Part shown: positions 9,227 to 18,578 of the stretch, in pieces
Layout of the letters: the number at the start of each line of letters is the position of its first letter
Numbering within the stretch: position 1 is the stretch's first letter
Assembly: GCA_009782405.1 (NCBI GenBank)
Contig: WRJC01000011.1
Coordinates: 18,732 to 82,731, forward strand
Length of the DNA stretch: 64,000 nt
Reading direction: 5' to 3'
Source: Oscillospiraceae bacterium
Lineage (GTDB): Bacteria > Bacillota_A > Clostridia > Oscillospirales > WRJC01
The notes under the pieces: model-generated
The model's input: only the letters and a program-made list of their open reading frames with translations
What the model was told of the DNA's origin: nothing
Database searches by the model: none
Position numbers and translations under genes: made by a program

Positions 9227-11401
9227 ATGCTCAATGAAGAAAAAGTCGCGCTTTCGCCGCTTTGCGAAAGAAGGATCAAAGCTTTGCACGACGACAAGCA
9301 AAAAATCAACGAAGAAAAAATTAAAGCCTTGGGCAGCATCAACATCGACGACCATGGCTTCGTATATTTCCCGGAATTCAAATTCAAGCCCACAATAACG
9401 AGAGATTACGGCAAAGTCACGGGAATGCGTGAAATTGGCATAAATTTCAGGAGGTTTCTAAACGAAAGCCCCCAGTACACCAACAAAAACAGCGCACTCG
9501 GCGGAGCATGGATAAGCTATCTTGCCAATTGGGTGCCCATGGGGATCGCCCCGGACGATTATCCCAACGAATTGAAAAAAATCTGGGACAAATACCGCAT
9601 AACCCAACCCGGGTTCGGCGCGATGAACCATTGCGCGGGGGATATGGAAATCGGATTGAAACTCGGATGGAGCGGACTCCTCGAAAAGATAAGGCATTTC
9701 CGCGAATTCAACGCCCCGGCAGACACCGCGTTTTACGACGGCGAAGAAGAACTTGTTCTCGGCATTATCGAATGGGTGCAGAAAATCGCATCCCATGCAA
9801 AAGATCTTGCCGCAATCGAAGAAAACAAAGAAAACAAAGCCAACCTTCTTGAAATTGCCGAAATGAACGAAAAGCTCGCAAAAAAACCTCCGTCCACGAT
9901 GCGCGAAGCCTGCCAGTTCATCGCGCATTTCCAAAGCGTGGACAGGATGTATTTCGCGGGGGGCGCTTTGGACCAATTGGACGAAAAACTCCGCCCCTAT
10001 TACGAAAAGGACAAAAAAGAGGGAAGGCTGACCGATGAGGAAGCAGTTTGGTACATTGCGAGCGTATTTTTCAACGACACGCACTATTCGCAAATCGCGG
10101 GGCTCTCGCCCGACGGCTCGCGCGACATGACATCGAGGCTTTCTTTCATAATCCTCGACGCCATGCATAAAATAAGGATACCGATTAATCTCGCCATACG
10201 TCTGCACGACAAAATAAACAAAACCTTGCTGCGCCGTTCGCTCGAATATATGATAGAAGACGGATCCGGAGTGTGTTATTCTTGCAACATAGGCTGCGAA
10301 GAAGGGTACGCCAAAAACGGCTATGCCCCGGCGCTGGGCAGGATGAGGGTAAAAGTGGGCTGCAATTGGGTGGCGATCCCCGGAAGGGAATATCCGCTGC
10401 AGGATGTCACGAGGGTGAATATGGCGCAGGCATTGACATTCGCGCTTGCGGACATACGGGAAACAAAAAAATACGGAATGGAAGAACTGTTCGGTAGATT
10501 TGCCTATCACTTAAAAGAAATGGTGGACAGCATATTGGCCGGATTCGACAAACATTTCGAGGTCATATCGAGAAATGTTCCCGAAATCGTGTACAACCTA
10601 TTCATGCACGGCCCTTTGGAACGAGGGTTGAATTGCGCCGAAGGCGGCGTGGACATTATGAATTTCAACATAGACGGGATAGCGCTGGCTACTGTGGCCG
10701 ATTCTTTTGCCGCGGTCGAACAAAGGGTTGCAAATGAAAAAAAATTGACATTTGAGGAGCTTTTCGAGGTTTTGGACGCGAATTTCGAAGGCAAGGAAAA
10801 TATAAGGCTTATGTTGAAAAACATAAAGAGGTTCGGCGACCCCGATTCGCGGGCGAATTATTGGGCGGAAAAAATTAAAGACGAATTTGTCGGGCTGTGC
10901 AGAAGAAACACTCCGAAACACAACATAAAAGTGCTCCCGGGGTTGTTTTCCCACGGGGACATATATTCATACGGCAAAAACACAAAAGCCACCCCGAACG
11001 GAAGGCGAATGGGGGAGCCGATTTCGCATTCAAACGAACCCGACCCCGGATTTGCGAGGGGGCTGAACAGTTTTTCCCCATCGCTCAAAGCGACCGCAGT
11101 GGCGAAACTCCAAGCAGGTTACGGAAATTCCGCCCCGCTGCACCTTGATATCGACACAAAAATGCTTTCGGATTCGGGGGGCATAGACGCTCTGATTTCG
11201 CTTTTGCACACGCACAACCAAATGGGCGGCACGCTCGTGAATATGAACTGCCTAAGCGAACAAAAATTAAAAGAAGCGCACTTGGATCCGGCGAGTCATC
11301 CGGATTTGGTAGTCAGGGTCACGGGATATTCGGCGTTTTTCGCTTCCTTGTCGAAAGAATACCGCCAGCAGATAATAGACAGGTTCCTTTCGGCGAAATA
11401 A
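9227..11401 (+). CDS. Glycyl radical enzyme of an uncharacterised class
   Basis: A 724-residue PFL-like enzyme. The glycyl radical loop is canonical, VVRVTGYSAFF, with the radical at Gly700. The active-site Cys is probably Cys379 in VKVGCNWVAIPGREY. The residue two after it is Trp381, not the Glu that acts as base in diol dehydratases and choline lyase, so a dehydratase or C-N lyase mechanism of that kind is unlikely. A second Cys-rich stretch just before (VCYSCNIGCEEGYAKNG) is unusual and could shape the active site. The start ATG 9227 has GAGAGGGA upstream. It differs strongly from the divergent GRE, so the two are not a recent duplication. Substrate unknown. Confidence 0.9.
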   Translation: MLNEEKVALSPLCERRIKALHDDKQKINEEKIKALGSINIDDHGFVYFPEFKFKPTITRDYGKVTGMREIGINFRRFLNESPQYTNKNSALGGAWISYLANWVPMGIAPDDYPNELKKIWDKYRITQPGFGAMNHCAGDMEIGLKLGWSGLLEKIRHFREFNAPADTAFYDGEEELVLGIIEWVQKIASHAKDLAAIEENKENKANLLEIAEMNEKLAKKPPSTMREACQFIAHFQSVDRMYFAGGALDQLDEKLRPYYEKDKKEGRLTDEEAVWYIASVFFNDTHYSQIAGLSPDGSRDMTSRLSFIILDAMHKIRIPINLAIRLHDKINKTLLRRSLEYMIEDGSGVCYSCNIGCEEGYAKNGYAPALGRMRVKVGCNWVAIPGREYPLQDVTRVNMAQALTFALADIRETKKYGMEELFGRFAYHLKEMVDSILAGFDKHFEVISRNVPEIVYNLFMHGPLERGLNCAEGGVDIMNFNIDGIALATVADSFAAVEQRVANEKKLTFEELFEVLDANFEGKENIRLMLKNIKRFGDPDSRANYWAEKIKDEFVGLCRRNTPKHNIKVLPGLFSHGDIYSYGKNTKATPNGRRMGEPISHSNEPDPGFARGLNSFSPSLKATAVAKLQAGYGNSAPLHLDIDTKMLSDSGGIDALISLLHTHNQMGGTLVNMNCLSEQKLKEAHLDPASHPDLVVRVTGYSAFFASLSKEYRQQIIDRFLSAK

Positions 11402-11428
11402 ATTTCAAATCAGCCAAATCATTGAGTT

Positions 11429-11677
11429 TCACAAACCTGCAAGCTTCATCCTGACCAAAATAAAAACGCAGAGCATGATCATGAACACTATGAAAATCCG
11501 TGTTATCACTTTTATTCCTGAAACTATTTTTTTTCCCGTTTTGGGATCTTTGTTGGAATATCTGTCTGCATATTCGTCCCCGAAAGTTTTTCTTATTTCA
11601 TCTTCTTCCAAGTAGATGTTCAAAAAGTCACTTGCAATTTTTTTGAAAAATTTCAGAATAATGCGCACCCCTTTCAA
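11429..11677 (-). CDS. Small membrane protein of unknown function
   Basis: Up to 82 residues with one strong transmembrane segment near the C-terminus (VITRIFIVFMIMLCVFILV) and a charged middle (EEDEIRKTFGDEYADRY). The stop of the upstream gene overlaps the start region by 4 bases. The first codon is TTG at 11677. The best ribosome site (GAAAGGGG) lies a few codons inside, so initiation could be at an in-frame GTG or ATT there. It is the last gene of the minus-strand run and converges with the GRE gene. I do not recognise a family. Confidence 0.55.
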   Translation of the reverse strand: MKGVRIILKFFKKIASDFLNIYLEEDEIRKTFGDEYADRYSNKDPKTGKKIVSGIKVITRIFIVFMIMLCVFILVRMKLAGL

Positions 11678-12402
11678 TCTTCTTTTTTATCTTCATCTTT
11701 GTATTTAAATTCCATGAGGCGCTTGAACATGGCGAGGTTTCTTCTGTATAGCTCTTGAATTTTTTCGTCGTCTTCTTCCGATACTTTGAGTTCCCTGATT
11801 GCAATTACGGTTTCCTTGGGGAAATTGTCGAGTCCCAGATAATATTCCCAGCATTGCAAAGAACCTAATTTGACTGCATATCCGTCATATGCTTCTTCGG
11901 GGACATAGCCGAGGGCATCTTCCAAGGCCATGAACAAACCGCCTCTTTTTGCATATTGCTTGTATATTTCCCGATCGATGAAATATATCACGATATTTCC
12001 GGCTGCAAATTCCAATTCGATCTGAGTTTGGGCGGTTATAATGGCTTCGATATTAACAGGCTGCCCCCGCGCCCTCGCGTTTTCCATTTGTATATCGGTC
12101 ATGTAGACAAATTGCATAAATTCCGCGTGTACTTGTCCATCTCCGTTATAGTCCTCGCCGAGTATTTCGTCAAGGGAACGCTGGAGGTCTCCGTACATTT
12201 CGGAATCGAATTGCGTTCCGCCGATATACGCTATGTTTACGTCGCCCTTTATTTTTGAAGCGCATTGAACCACGCAAAAAATGACAAACGCCAAAACCGC
12301 GACGGCGATCAAAAGCACGAATTTGTAGTGATACCAAAAATTGTCGAATTTTCTTTTCCAATCGAATAAATAATCGCCGACTTCTTTTTTTTCCCCGTCC
12401 AT
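11674..12402 (-). CDS. Membrane-anchored protein of unknown function
   Basis: 242 residues: a short cytoplasmic N-terminus, one transmembrane segment at about 27-48 (FVLLIAVAVLAFVIFCVVQC), then an acidic extracytoplasmic domain with a lysine/glutamate tail. AAGGGG lies before the ATG. It overlaps the start of the small membrane protein that follows by 4 bases, so the two probably act together. No known domain is recognised. Confidence 0.7.
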   Translation of the reverse strand: MDGEKKEVGDYLFDWKRKFDNFWYHYKFVLLIAVAVLAFVIFCVVQCASKIKGDVNIAYIGGTQFDSEMYGDLQRSLDEILGEDYNGDGQVHAEFMQFVYMTDIQMENARARGQPVNIEAIITAQTQIELEFAAGNIVIYFIDREIYKQYAKRGGLFMALEDALGYVPEEAYDGYAVKLGSLQCWEYYLGLDNFPKETVIAIRELKVSEEDDEKIQELYRRNLAMFKRLMEFKYKDEDKKED

Positions 12403-12480
12403 AAAATCCGCCCCTTTTTAGTTTTCAGTTAAAGTTAGTTTTTTCTGACAACTGACAACTGATAACTCGTCCCCTCGTTT

Positions 12481-13953
12481 TCATTTTTCCGGCTTCATCA
12501 GGGGAAACAGCACGCATTCGCGGATCGGCTTGTCCATCATGAACGAAAACAGCCTTTCCGAAACGCCAAACCCGAAGGCCGGCGGCATCCCGTACCGAAG
12601 CGCCTCGATGAAATCCTGGTCGTGGCTGTGCGCTTCTTCATCCCCGGCTTCCTTGATCACCCTTTGTTCTTTGAACCTGTTTTCCAAATCTATTGGGTCG
12701 TTTAGCTCAGCATAGCCGTTTCCCATTTCGGAGCCCGCGATGATGATTTGTATCTGGTCCGCTTTTTTGGGGTCCTCCCTTTTTCTTTTGGGCAGGGGAT
12801 TGAGTTGGATCGGCTGCCCCACCAAAAATCCCGGTCCGGAAAGCGTCTTTCTCGCTTCTTTCCACAAAACATCTACGAGCCGCCAGTAGTTCTGTTTTGG
12901 GTCATATGCGATTTTTAGCTCGTCGAGCTTGTCTTTTAGCTGTTTTATGTCGGCCTCGTAAATGCCGATGCCGAATTTTTCTTTTATCACAGTTTCGAAA
13001 TCGTAAATTTCCCATTCTTTGTCCATTTCGATTTCGAATCCGCGCGAAACAAATTTCGATCCACCCGTCACCGCCTCCGTGACTTTGCGGTACATTTCTT
13101 TGACTAATGCCATTCCGTCGGAACAATCCGAATACGCCCAATAAAATTCCATCTGGGTGTAGTCTTGCAGATGCTCGCTGCTCATGCCTTCGTTTCGAAA
13201 CTGCCTCCCGATTTCAAATGTCTTGTCAAACCCGGCCACCAGCAGCCTTTTTTGCCAAAGTTCGCCCATCGATATCCGCAAAAAAACGTCGATGTCCAAA
13301 GCGTTGTGATGGGTTTTGAACGGGGTCGCGGCCGCTCCGCCGGAATTGACTTCCAATATCGGCGTCTCCACTTCCAAAAATCCTTTTTCGGACAAAAAAT
13401 TCCTTATGGTGTTCCAAAATATCTGTTTTTTCACGAACAGCTGTTTTTGGCCGCTGTTTATGATCAGATCCAGATACCTCTGCCGAAACCTTATGTCCGC
13501 GTCTTTGAGCCCGTGATATTTTTCCGGCAGCGGCGAAAGCGATTTTGAGAGCAGTTCGAGCTCGTGGGCGTGAACCGATACTTCGCCGGTTTTGGTTTTG
13601 AACACTTTGCCGGAAATGCCCACAATGTCGCCTATGTCCCATTTTTTGAATTTCGCGTATTTTTCCCCGCCCACGTCGTCTTGCCTCACATATGCCTGTA
13701 TATTGCCGTAGAAATCGGCTACGTTTATGAAATTGGCCTTTCCCATGTTGCGCCTCGACATGAGCCGCCCCGCGATTTTTACTTCTTCGCCCTCGAATGC
13801 GTCAAAATTTTCGATTATCTGTTTTGTGGTTGAATCCACCGGGTATTTTGTCGTCAAATAGGGGTTTTCTCCGTTTTCGACAAGCTCTGCGAGTTTTTCG
13901 CGGCGTATTTGGGATTGTTCGTTGAAATCATCGCACATTTCTTCATTTTGCAT
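12481..13953 (-). CDS. lysS: Lysine--tRNA ligase, class II
   Basis: 490 residues, normal for bacterial LysRS. It charges tRNA-Lys with lysine in the cytoplasm. An N-terminal OB-fold anticodon domain (VKIAGRLMSRRNMGKANFI) is followed by the class II core: motif 1 around FLSEKGFLEVETPIL, motif 2 FRNEGMSSEHLQDYTQMEFY, motif 3 GFGVSERLFSFMMD. Motif 2 has MSSEHLQDYTQ where the E. coli type has a ...THNPEFT sequence, which marks a divergent LysRS lineage. It starts 3 bases after the greA stop, so the two are co-transcribed, as is common in Bacillota. Confidence 0.95.
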   Translation of the reverse strand: MQNEEMCDDFNEQSQIRREKLAELVENGENPYLTTKYPVDSTTKQIIENFDAFEGEEVKIAGRLMSRRNMGKANFINVADFYGNIQAYVRQDDVGGEKYAKFKKWDIGDIVGISGKVFKTKTGEVSVHAHELELLSKSLSPLPEKYHGLKDADIRFRQRYLDLIINSGQKQLFVKKQIFWNTIRNFLSEKGFLEVETPILEVNSGGAAATPFKTHHNALDIDVFLRISMGELWQKRLLVAGFDKTFEIGRQFRNEGMSSEHLQDYTQMEFYWAYSDCSDGMALVKEMYRKVTEAVTGGSKFVSRGFEIEMDKEWEIYDFETVIKEKFGIGIYEADIKQLKDKLDELKIAYDPKQNYWRLVDVLWKEARKTLSGPGFLVGQPIQLNPLPKRKREDPKKADQIQIIIAGSEMGNGYAELNDPIDLENRFKEQRVIKEAGDEEAHSHDQDFIEALRYGMPPAFGFGVSERLFSFMMDKPIRECVLFPLMKPEK

Positions 13954-13956
13954 CGC

Positions 13957-14451
13957 TTATTCCTCCTTTATTTTGGAAATGTCCAAAATTTCGAGTTTGA
14001 AAATCCCCTTAGGCGTTTCATATTCCACAGTCTCGCCCTTTTTTGCCCCTACCAACACTTTGCCTATCGGCGATTCGTCCGATATTTTGTATTTGAAAGG
14101 GTCGGCTTCCATCGAACCCACCAAGCTGTAGACAATTTCTTTGTTTAAATTCAAGTTTTTGACTTTCACTTTGTTTCCTATATTTATTTCATCTGTTTTT
14201 ATGTCGTTTTCATCCATCACTTTGACATATTTCAGCTGTTCTTCGAGCTCCATTATCCGCGATTCGACTTTGGCTTGTTCGTTTTTAGCCTCGTCGTATT
14301 CGCTGTTCTCCGACAAATCGCCGAAAGCGCGCGCGATCCCTATCGTGTCGATGATTTCCTTGCGCCTGATAGTTTTCAGATATTCGAATTCCTCTTCCAT
14401 TTTTTTCAATCCGTCATGGGTAACCAAAAGTTGTTTCAAAGTTTTTTGCAT
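13957..14451 (-). CDS. greA: Transcription elongation factor GreA
   Basis: 164 residues. It rescues backtracked RNA polymerase by stimulating transcript cleavage through the secondary channel. The N-terminal coiled-coil finger carries the acidic tip [24 protein letters not shown], in which the DLSEN Asp and Glu are the catalytic pair. The C-terminal globular domain ends with the usual GEKVEY/ISP-type fold (here [22 protein letters not shown]). It lies between the S41 protease gene and lysS. Confidence 0.96.
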   Translation of the reverse strand: MQKTLKQLLVTHDGLKKMEEEFEYLKTIRRKEIIDTIGIARAFGDLSENSEYDEAKNEQAKVESRIMELEEQLKYVKVMDENDIKTDEINIGNKVKVKNLNLNKEIVYSLVGSMEADPFKYKISDESPIGKVLVGAKKGETVEYETPKGIFKLEILDISKIKEE

Positions 14452-14485
14452 TTTTGCATTCTCCTCGCTTTATTTGTTGTATAAA

Positions 14486-15697
14486 TTATTCAAGCGCTTT
14501 TACGGCCGCTTGAAGCTGCGTGTCTTCTTCGTCTGTGATTTTTTCGAAATTTTTTTCCCGGAGAAGTTCTTCGGGCAAAAAGACTTCCATATGCGGAAAA
14601 ACACCTATTCCGTCGTAACAGTCGCTGAAAGGCGGATAATATTTTGCATTTGAAATTTTTATCGCGGTTATTTTGTCGCCAAGCGGATATATGCCCTGCA
14701 TAGTGCCTTTGCCGTATGTTTTTGTCCCTATCAGCACGGCTTTTTCGTAATCTTGCAAAGCCGCGCAAAAAAGCTCTGCCGCGCTCGCAGTGCTCTCATT
14801 CATCAAAACCGCCATTGGCGCCACTATTTCTTCGGCATCGGAATAAAGCACTTCAAATTCCGAATTGTTTTTGTATGTGTACCTGATTATCGGACCCTCC
14901 GGAAGAAGATAATCCAAAGTCTGCGTGACGCCCATAAGATCTCCCCCGGGGTTGTATCTTAGGTCAAATATATATTTTTCGGCGCCTGACGATTCGAGCT
15001 CGTCCATCGCGTTTTTGAATTCGTTCGGCGTTTCCTGGTTGAACTCCTTTATTTTTACATATCCCGTTTTGGAATTTATCATCCTGGATTTTACGCTCTG
15101 CGTTTTCACTTCCCCCCTCGTGAAAACGAGCTTCAACTCTTCGAAATTTTCCGGTTCTCCCCTCAGCACCGTGAGATTCACCGTTGTCCCAATTTCCCCG
15201 CGTACTTTTTCTATGGCTTCGTAATAACCAAGTTCCGAAACAAGCTCGTCCTCCACCATGTATATGTAGTCCCCTTCGATCATTCCGCCTTCCCGGGCAG
15301 GCGAATCCGGATAAACAAAAGCGACTTCTATGACTCCCCCCATTTCCTGCGAATATAGCACTTCCACTCCAATTCCGACCAATTTCCCCTGATTGCCAAG
15401 TTGGTATTGGGCGTATTCGCCCGCATCGTAATAATAAGCGTACCTGTCCCCAAGCCCCATCACATATCCCCTGGCGATGCCGTCCAAAACCTTTTGGTGG
15501 TCGATTTCGCCGATATAGTGGATTTCGACCATTTTTTCAAGTTCCGCGAGTTTCAGGGCCACCCTGTCGCCAATCCCGGCGCTTGCCAATTTTTTGTTGA
15601 AATTGTTGTATGTGTTTACATATGTCATCATAAAAGTGAGCAAAACCGCAAAACACACCAGCACCAAAGCGGCACTGAGAGAAATTTTTTTATTCAT
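14486..15697 (-). CDS. ctpA: Carboxy-terminal processing serine protease, S41 family
   Basis: 403 residues. One N-terminal transmembrane/signal segment (LSAALVLVCFAVLLTFMMTYV) places it outside the membrane. A PDZ domain follows (about 90-175), then the S41 core. The nucleophile Ser lies in NESTASAAELF and the Lys of the Ser-Lys dyad in GTKTYGKGTMQ. Such proteases cleave substrates at the C-terminus and often regulate peptidoglycan hydrolases. It starts 1 base after the stop of the M23 peptidase gene and belongs to the ftsEX cluster, so a role in controlling that hydrolase is a reasonable inference. Confidence 0.93.
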   Translation of the reverse strand: MNKKISLSAALVLVCFAVLLTFMMTYVNTYNNFNKKLASAGIGDRVALKLAELEKMVEIHYIGEIDHQKVLDGIARGYVMGLGDRYAYYYDAGEYAQYQLGNQGKLVGIGVEVLYSQEMGGVIEVAFVYPDSPAREGGMIEGDYIYMVEDELVSELGYYEAIEKVRGEIGTTVNLTVLRGEPENFEELKLVFTRGEVKTQSVKSRMINSKTGYVKIKEFNQETPNEFKNAMDELESSGAEKYIFDLRYNPGGDLMGVTQTLDYLLPEGPIIRYTYKNNSEFEVLYSDAEEIVAPMAVLMNESTASAAELFCAALQDYEKAVLIGTKTYGKGTMQGIYPLGDKITAIKISNAKYYPPFSDCYDGIGVFPHMEVFLPEELLREKNFEKITDEEDTQLQAAVKALE

Positions 15698-15698
15698 T

Positions 15699-16916
15699 TT
15701 ACAAAAGGCCGCTGGTCAACGGGTTTTTGAAAACCCCGTATTCCATATATGAAAAATGCAGGTGGTTGCCCGTGGACCAACCTGTCGAGCCTACATAGGC
15801 TATCACGTCGCCTTTCGACACTCTGGCACCCACTTTTACGTTCAAAGAACTCGCATGGGCATATAGCGTGGATTTTCCGCCTCCATGGTCGATGACTACA
15901 TAATTCCCATATGCCCCGCTGTACGTCGCAATTATCACGATCCCGTCGTTTGCCGCCCATATCGGCGACCCGTAATTGGCGGGTATGTCTATGCCGTTAT
16001 GAAATTCCGAACGCCCGGTTATGGGGCTTATCCTCGTTCCGAACCCCGACGAAACGGGATTGGCGTATTTCGGAGTAACGGGATATTTGAAATTCCCGCC
16101 GACATATTTCCGCTCGCTTTGCTGCAAAGCCGTCAATTCTTTCGAAGCCCTGTTTATTTCGGCCAACAAATCTGCGCTTTCCTGGTCGAATTTGTCTTGG
16201 GCGGCTTGGCTTTTGGCTATGTCGTCGGCCAATTTTTTTATGGTCCTTTCGGCTTCGTCGCGCATCGCCGCCACTTCCTTCGATTTTTCGGCAAGCGTTT
16301 GAATGTATTCGTTTTGCTGGGTTATCATTTCTTCATTGAACTCTTTTTGAGATTCCATGTCCGCTCTGGATTGCACGAGGTTGTCTATTACGTTTTTGTT
16401 ATATTCGGATATATTGGATATTATTTCTATCCTCGACAAAAAATCCGTAAAATCTTCGGAATGCAAAAGAAGCTCCAAATAATTCACATCGCCTTCCTCA
16501 TAGGCGAATTTGATCAGTTTCAAAAAAACATCGTAAATTTTCTTGTAATCTTCTTCCGCTTGGATTATATCCGATTCTGTCTGTTCTATCGCTTCTTTGA
16601 GGAGATCTATGAATTCTTCGGTTTCCCTGATTTCGCCTTCTATGACCGCGATCAATTCGTCGTAATATCTTTTGGTTCTGGCTGCATCGGCTTGCTTGTT
16701 TTTGAGGTTCGCGATTTCATTTTCGATTTTTTTCCTTTCGTTTGCCCCCGCCGCCAAAGAAGCTTTTTTTTCGTTTATGCGCCGTTGCAGTTCATCCGCA
16801 GTAGACACCCCGAAAGCCGGTTTCAAACCTGTCGCGGACAATGCGGAAAACATGATAAAAAAAGCGAGCAAAAACAAAATTATTTTTTTGATGTCGATTT
16901 TTGTCTGTCTAAACAT
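15699..16916 (-). CDS. Murein hydrolase, coiled coil plus M23 (LytM) domain
   Basis: 405 residues: signal peptide at the N-terminus, a long coiled coil (about 35-255, rich in Lys/Glu/Asp heptads), then an M23 peptidase domain. The zinc ligands are intact (HNGIDIP and HLHFSY), so unlike E. coli EnvC this protein should itself cut peptide crosslinks of peptidoglycan. In Bacillota such proteins are activated at the membrane by FtsEX through the coiled coil. The genes for FtsX and FtsE lie directly upstream (16-base gap), which supports that role. Confidence 0.92.
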   Translation of the reverse strand: MFRQTKIDIKKIILFLLAFFIMFSALSATGLKPAFGVSTADELQRRINEKKASLAAGANERKKIENEIANLKNKQADAARTKRYYDELIAVIEGEIRETEEFIDLLKEAIEQTESDIIQAEEDYKKIYDVFLKLIKFAYEEGDVNYLELLLHSEDFTDFLSRIEIISNISEYNKNVIDNLVQSRADMESQKEFNEEMITQQNEYIQTLAEKSKEVAAMRDEAERTIKKLADDIAKSQAAQDKFDQESADLLAEINRASKELTALQQSERKYVGGNFKYPVTPKYANPVSSGFGTRISPITGRSEFHNGIDIPANYGSPIWAANDGIVIIATYSGAYGNYVVIDHGGGKSTLYAHASSLNVKVGARVSKGDVIAYVGSTGWSTGNHLHFSYMEYGVFKNPLTSGLL

Positions 16917-16932
16917 ACAAAACCCCCCTATC

Positions 16933-17862
16933 TTAAACCTTTAAATATTTTCTCGACGATACCGCGCTCCCAAAAATCCCGCATGAAACGCCTGTAAGCA
17001 CGCAAGCCGCCAAAATAACTATATTTATTTCCGAAAACGGTATAAATTCGAGCACTTCCGTCATTTTTTCGATCGCTGAAATCGCCGCTTCATATATGTA
17101 CATCTGCGCCGCGAATGCGATCAACGCCGAAAGCAATCCTATTATCACCCCTTCGAGCAAAAACGGGACAACGATAAAAAAATTGGTCGCGCCGATGTAG
17201 CGCATTATCTCTATTTCGTTTTTTCTCGAATATACCGAAAGCCTGATCGTGTTGAGTATTATGAATATTGCGACCAAAAACAAAACAAGCGAAAAACCGA
17301 CCAAAACAAGCATGACGATGTCCTTGAGGTTTTTTATGAGTTCTGACACCTCGACTTGGTTTTTCACGTTAGGCGTGCCGTCGTTGTTCTTGGCGACGCC
17401 CTCCATGGTGCGCAGTTTATAGTCCAACGTATTTACGTCGTTTATGTTCCTGTAGGTTATTTCTATGGAATTGGATATGGGATTGTCCATCGTGACATTG
17501 GCGAACAATTCGTCATCCTCGAAGGCGTACCCAAACGCCGAATATTTTTCCCCGACTTTTTCCAGGGCTTCCTCCTTGGATATGAACCTTATGCTTTCGA
17601 CGTTTTCAAGCCCGGTGATATCGTCTTTTATTTTTTGTATCTGTTCTTCGGATTCATAGGCGGAATCGATGAAAAAGACGATTTTATTGAGCGAGTCGAG
17701 TTTTTCCAGGTTGATATCGGTGTTGATCATCAAAAGCAGGAAACAACCCGTGAATATAAGACAGAGCGTCAAAGTGAAAACGGACGTGACGCTTATGACG
17801 CTGTTCATGAACAGCCCGTTGAGGCTCTGCCTTATGAAAAACACGATACTGTATTTTTTCAT
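16933..17862 (-). CDS. ftsX: Cell division ABC transporter permease-like protein FtsX
   Basis: 309 residues. An N-terminal helix, a large extracytoplasmic loop (about 60-175) and three C-terminal transmembrane helices give the four-helix FtsX topology. The N-terminal RQSLNGLFMNSVISVTSVF and the C-terminal LSVYSRKNEIEIMRYIGAT are typical. With FtsE it turns ATP hydrolysis into activation of an extracellular murein hydrolase. It overlaps ftsE by 4 bases. Confidence 0.95.
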   Translation of the reverse strand: MKKYSIVFFIRQSLNGLFMNSVISVTSVFTLTLCLIFTGCFLLLMINTDINLEKLDSLNKIVFFIDSAYESEEQIQKIKDDITGLENVESIRFISKEEALEKVGEKYSAFGYAFEDDELFANVTMDNPISNSIEITYRNINDVNTLDYKLRTMEGVAKNNDGTPNVKNQVEVSELIKNLKDIVMLVLVGFSLVLFLVAIFIILNTIRLSVYSRKNEIEIMRYIGATNFFIVVPFLLEGVIIGLLSALIAFAAQMYIYEAAISAIEKMTEVLEFIPFSEINIVILAACVLTGVSCGIFGSAVSSRKYLKV

Positions 17863-18539
17863 TTGATTTCACCCCCGCTCGGGCGGTCATTTATGACCGT
17901 TCCGTTTTTTATGGATATGACCCGTTTTTTGAAGCGATCCACAAGCGCTTTTTCGTGGGTCACCACTATCACGGTTTTTCCCATTTTATTTATCCGTTCC
18001 AGGCTTTCCATTATTTCCAGGCTCATTTTGGGATCGAGGTTCCCTGTGGGTTCGTCGGCGATTATCGTGTCGGGTTTGTTGACCAGCGCGCGCGCCAGCA
18101 CGACCCTCTGCTGCTCCCCGCCCGAAAGCTCTTTGGGGTACGATCTGAGTTTGCTTTTCAAGCCGATGGTATCGAGGATCGCGGGTACCATTTTTTTGAT
18201 TTTTGAACCCGGTTCGCCCACCACGCGCATCGCAAAAGCTATATTTTCATAGACGGTCATATTGGGGAACAGCCTGAAATCCTGAAAAACGTATCCGAGG
18301 CTCCGCCTGTAGAAAGGAATCTTCCTTTCGGGCATTCTCGTCAGGTCGTTTCCATCCACTATTATTCTGCCTTTTGTGGCATCTTCTTCTTTCAAAAGGA
18401 GTTTTGTTATCGTTGTTTTGCCCGCACCGGAAGAACCTATGATAAAAACAAATTCCCCGCTTTCTATCGTGAGATTTATGTTTTTCAAGGCTACAAAACC
18501 GTTTGCGAATTCTTTTCTTACATTTTTGAATTCAATCAT
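17859..18539 (-). CDS. ftsE: Cell division ATP-binding protein FtsE
   Basis: 226-residue ABC ATPase. Walker A is GSSGAGKTTITK, the signature LSGGEQQRVVLARA, Walker B TIIADEPTGNLD, and the H-loop His lies in VTHEKALV. Length and sequence fit FtsE, the partner of FtsX, acting at the inner face of the membrane. It is translationally coupled to ftsX by a 4-base overlap. Confidence 0.96.
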   Translation of the reverse strand: MIEFKNVRKEFANGFVALKNINLTIESGEFVFIIGSSGAGKTTITKLLLKEEDATKGRIIVDGNDLTRMPERKIPFYRRSLGYVFQDFRLFPNMTVYENIAFAMRVVGEPGSKIKKMVPAILDTIGLKSKLRSYPKELSGGEQQRVVLARALVNKPDTIIADEPTGNLDPKMSLEIMESLERINKMGKTVIVVTHEKALVDRFKKRVISIKNGTVINDRPSGGEIK

Positions 18540-18578
18540 TATTTTCGCTTCGCTTTTTTTATTATTTTATGTTGCGCA

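Noticed and set aside
12403..12480. Short direct repeats (GACAACTGACAACTGATAACT) between lysS and the next gene, as a regulatory element
   Set aside because: Too short and imperfect to support a hairpin or binding site; no pattern beyond chance could be shown.
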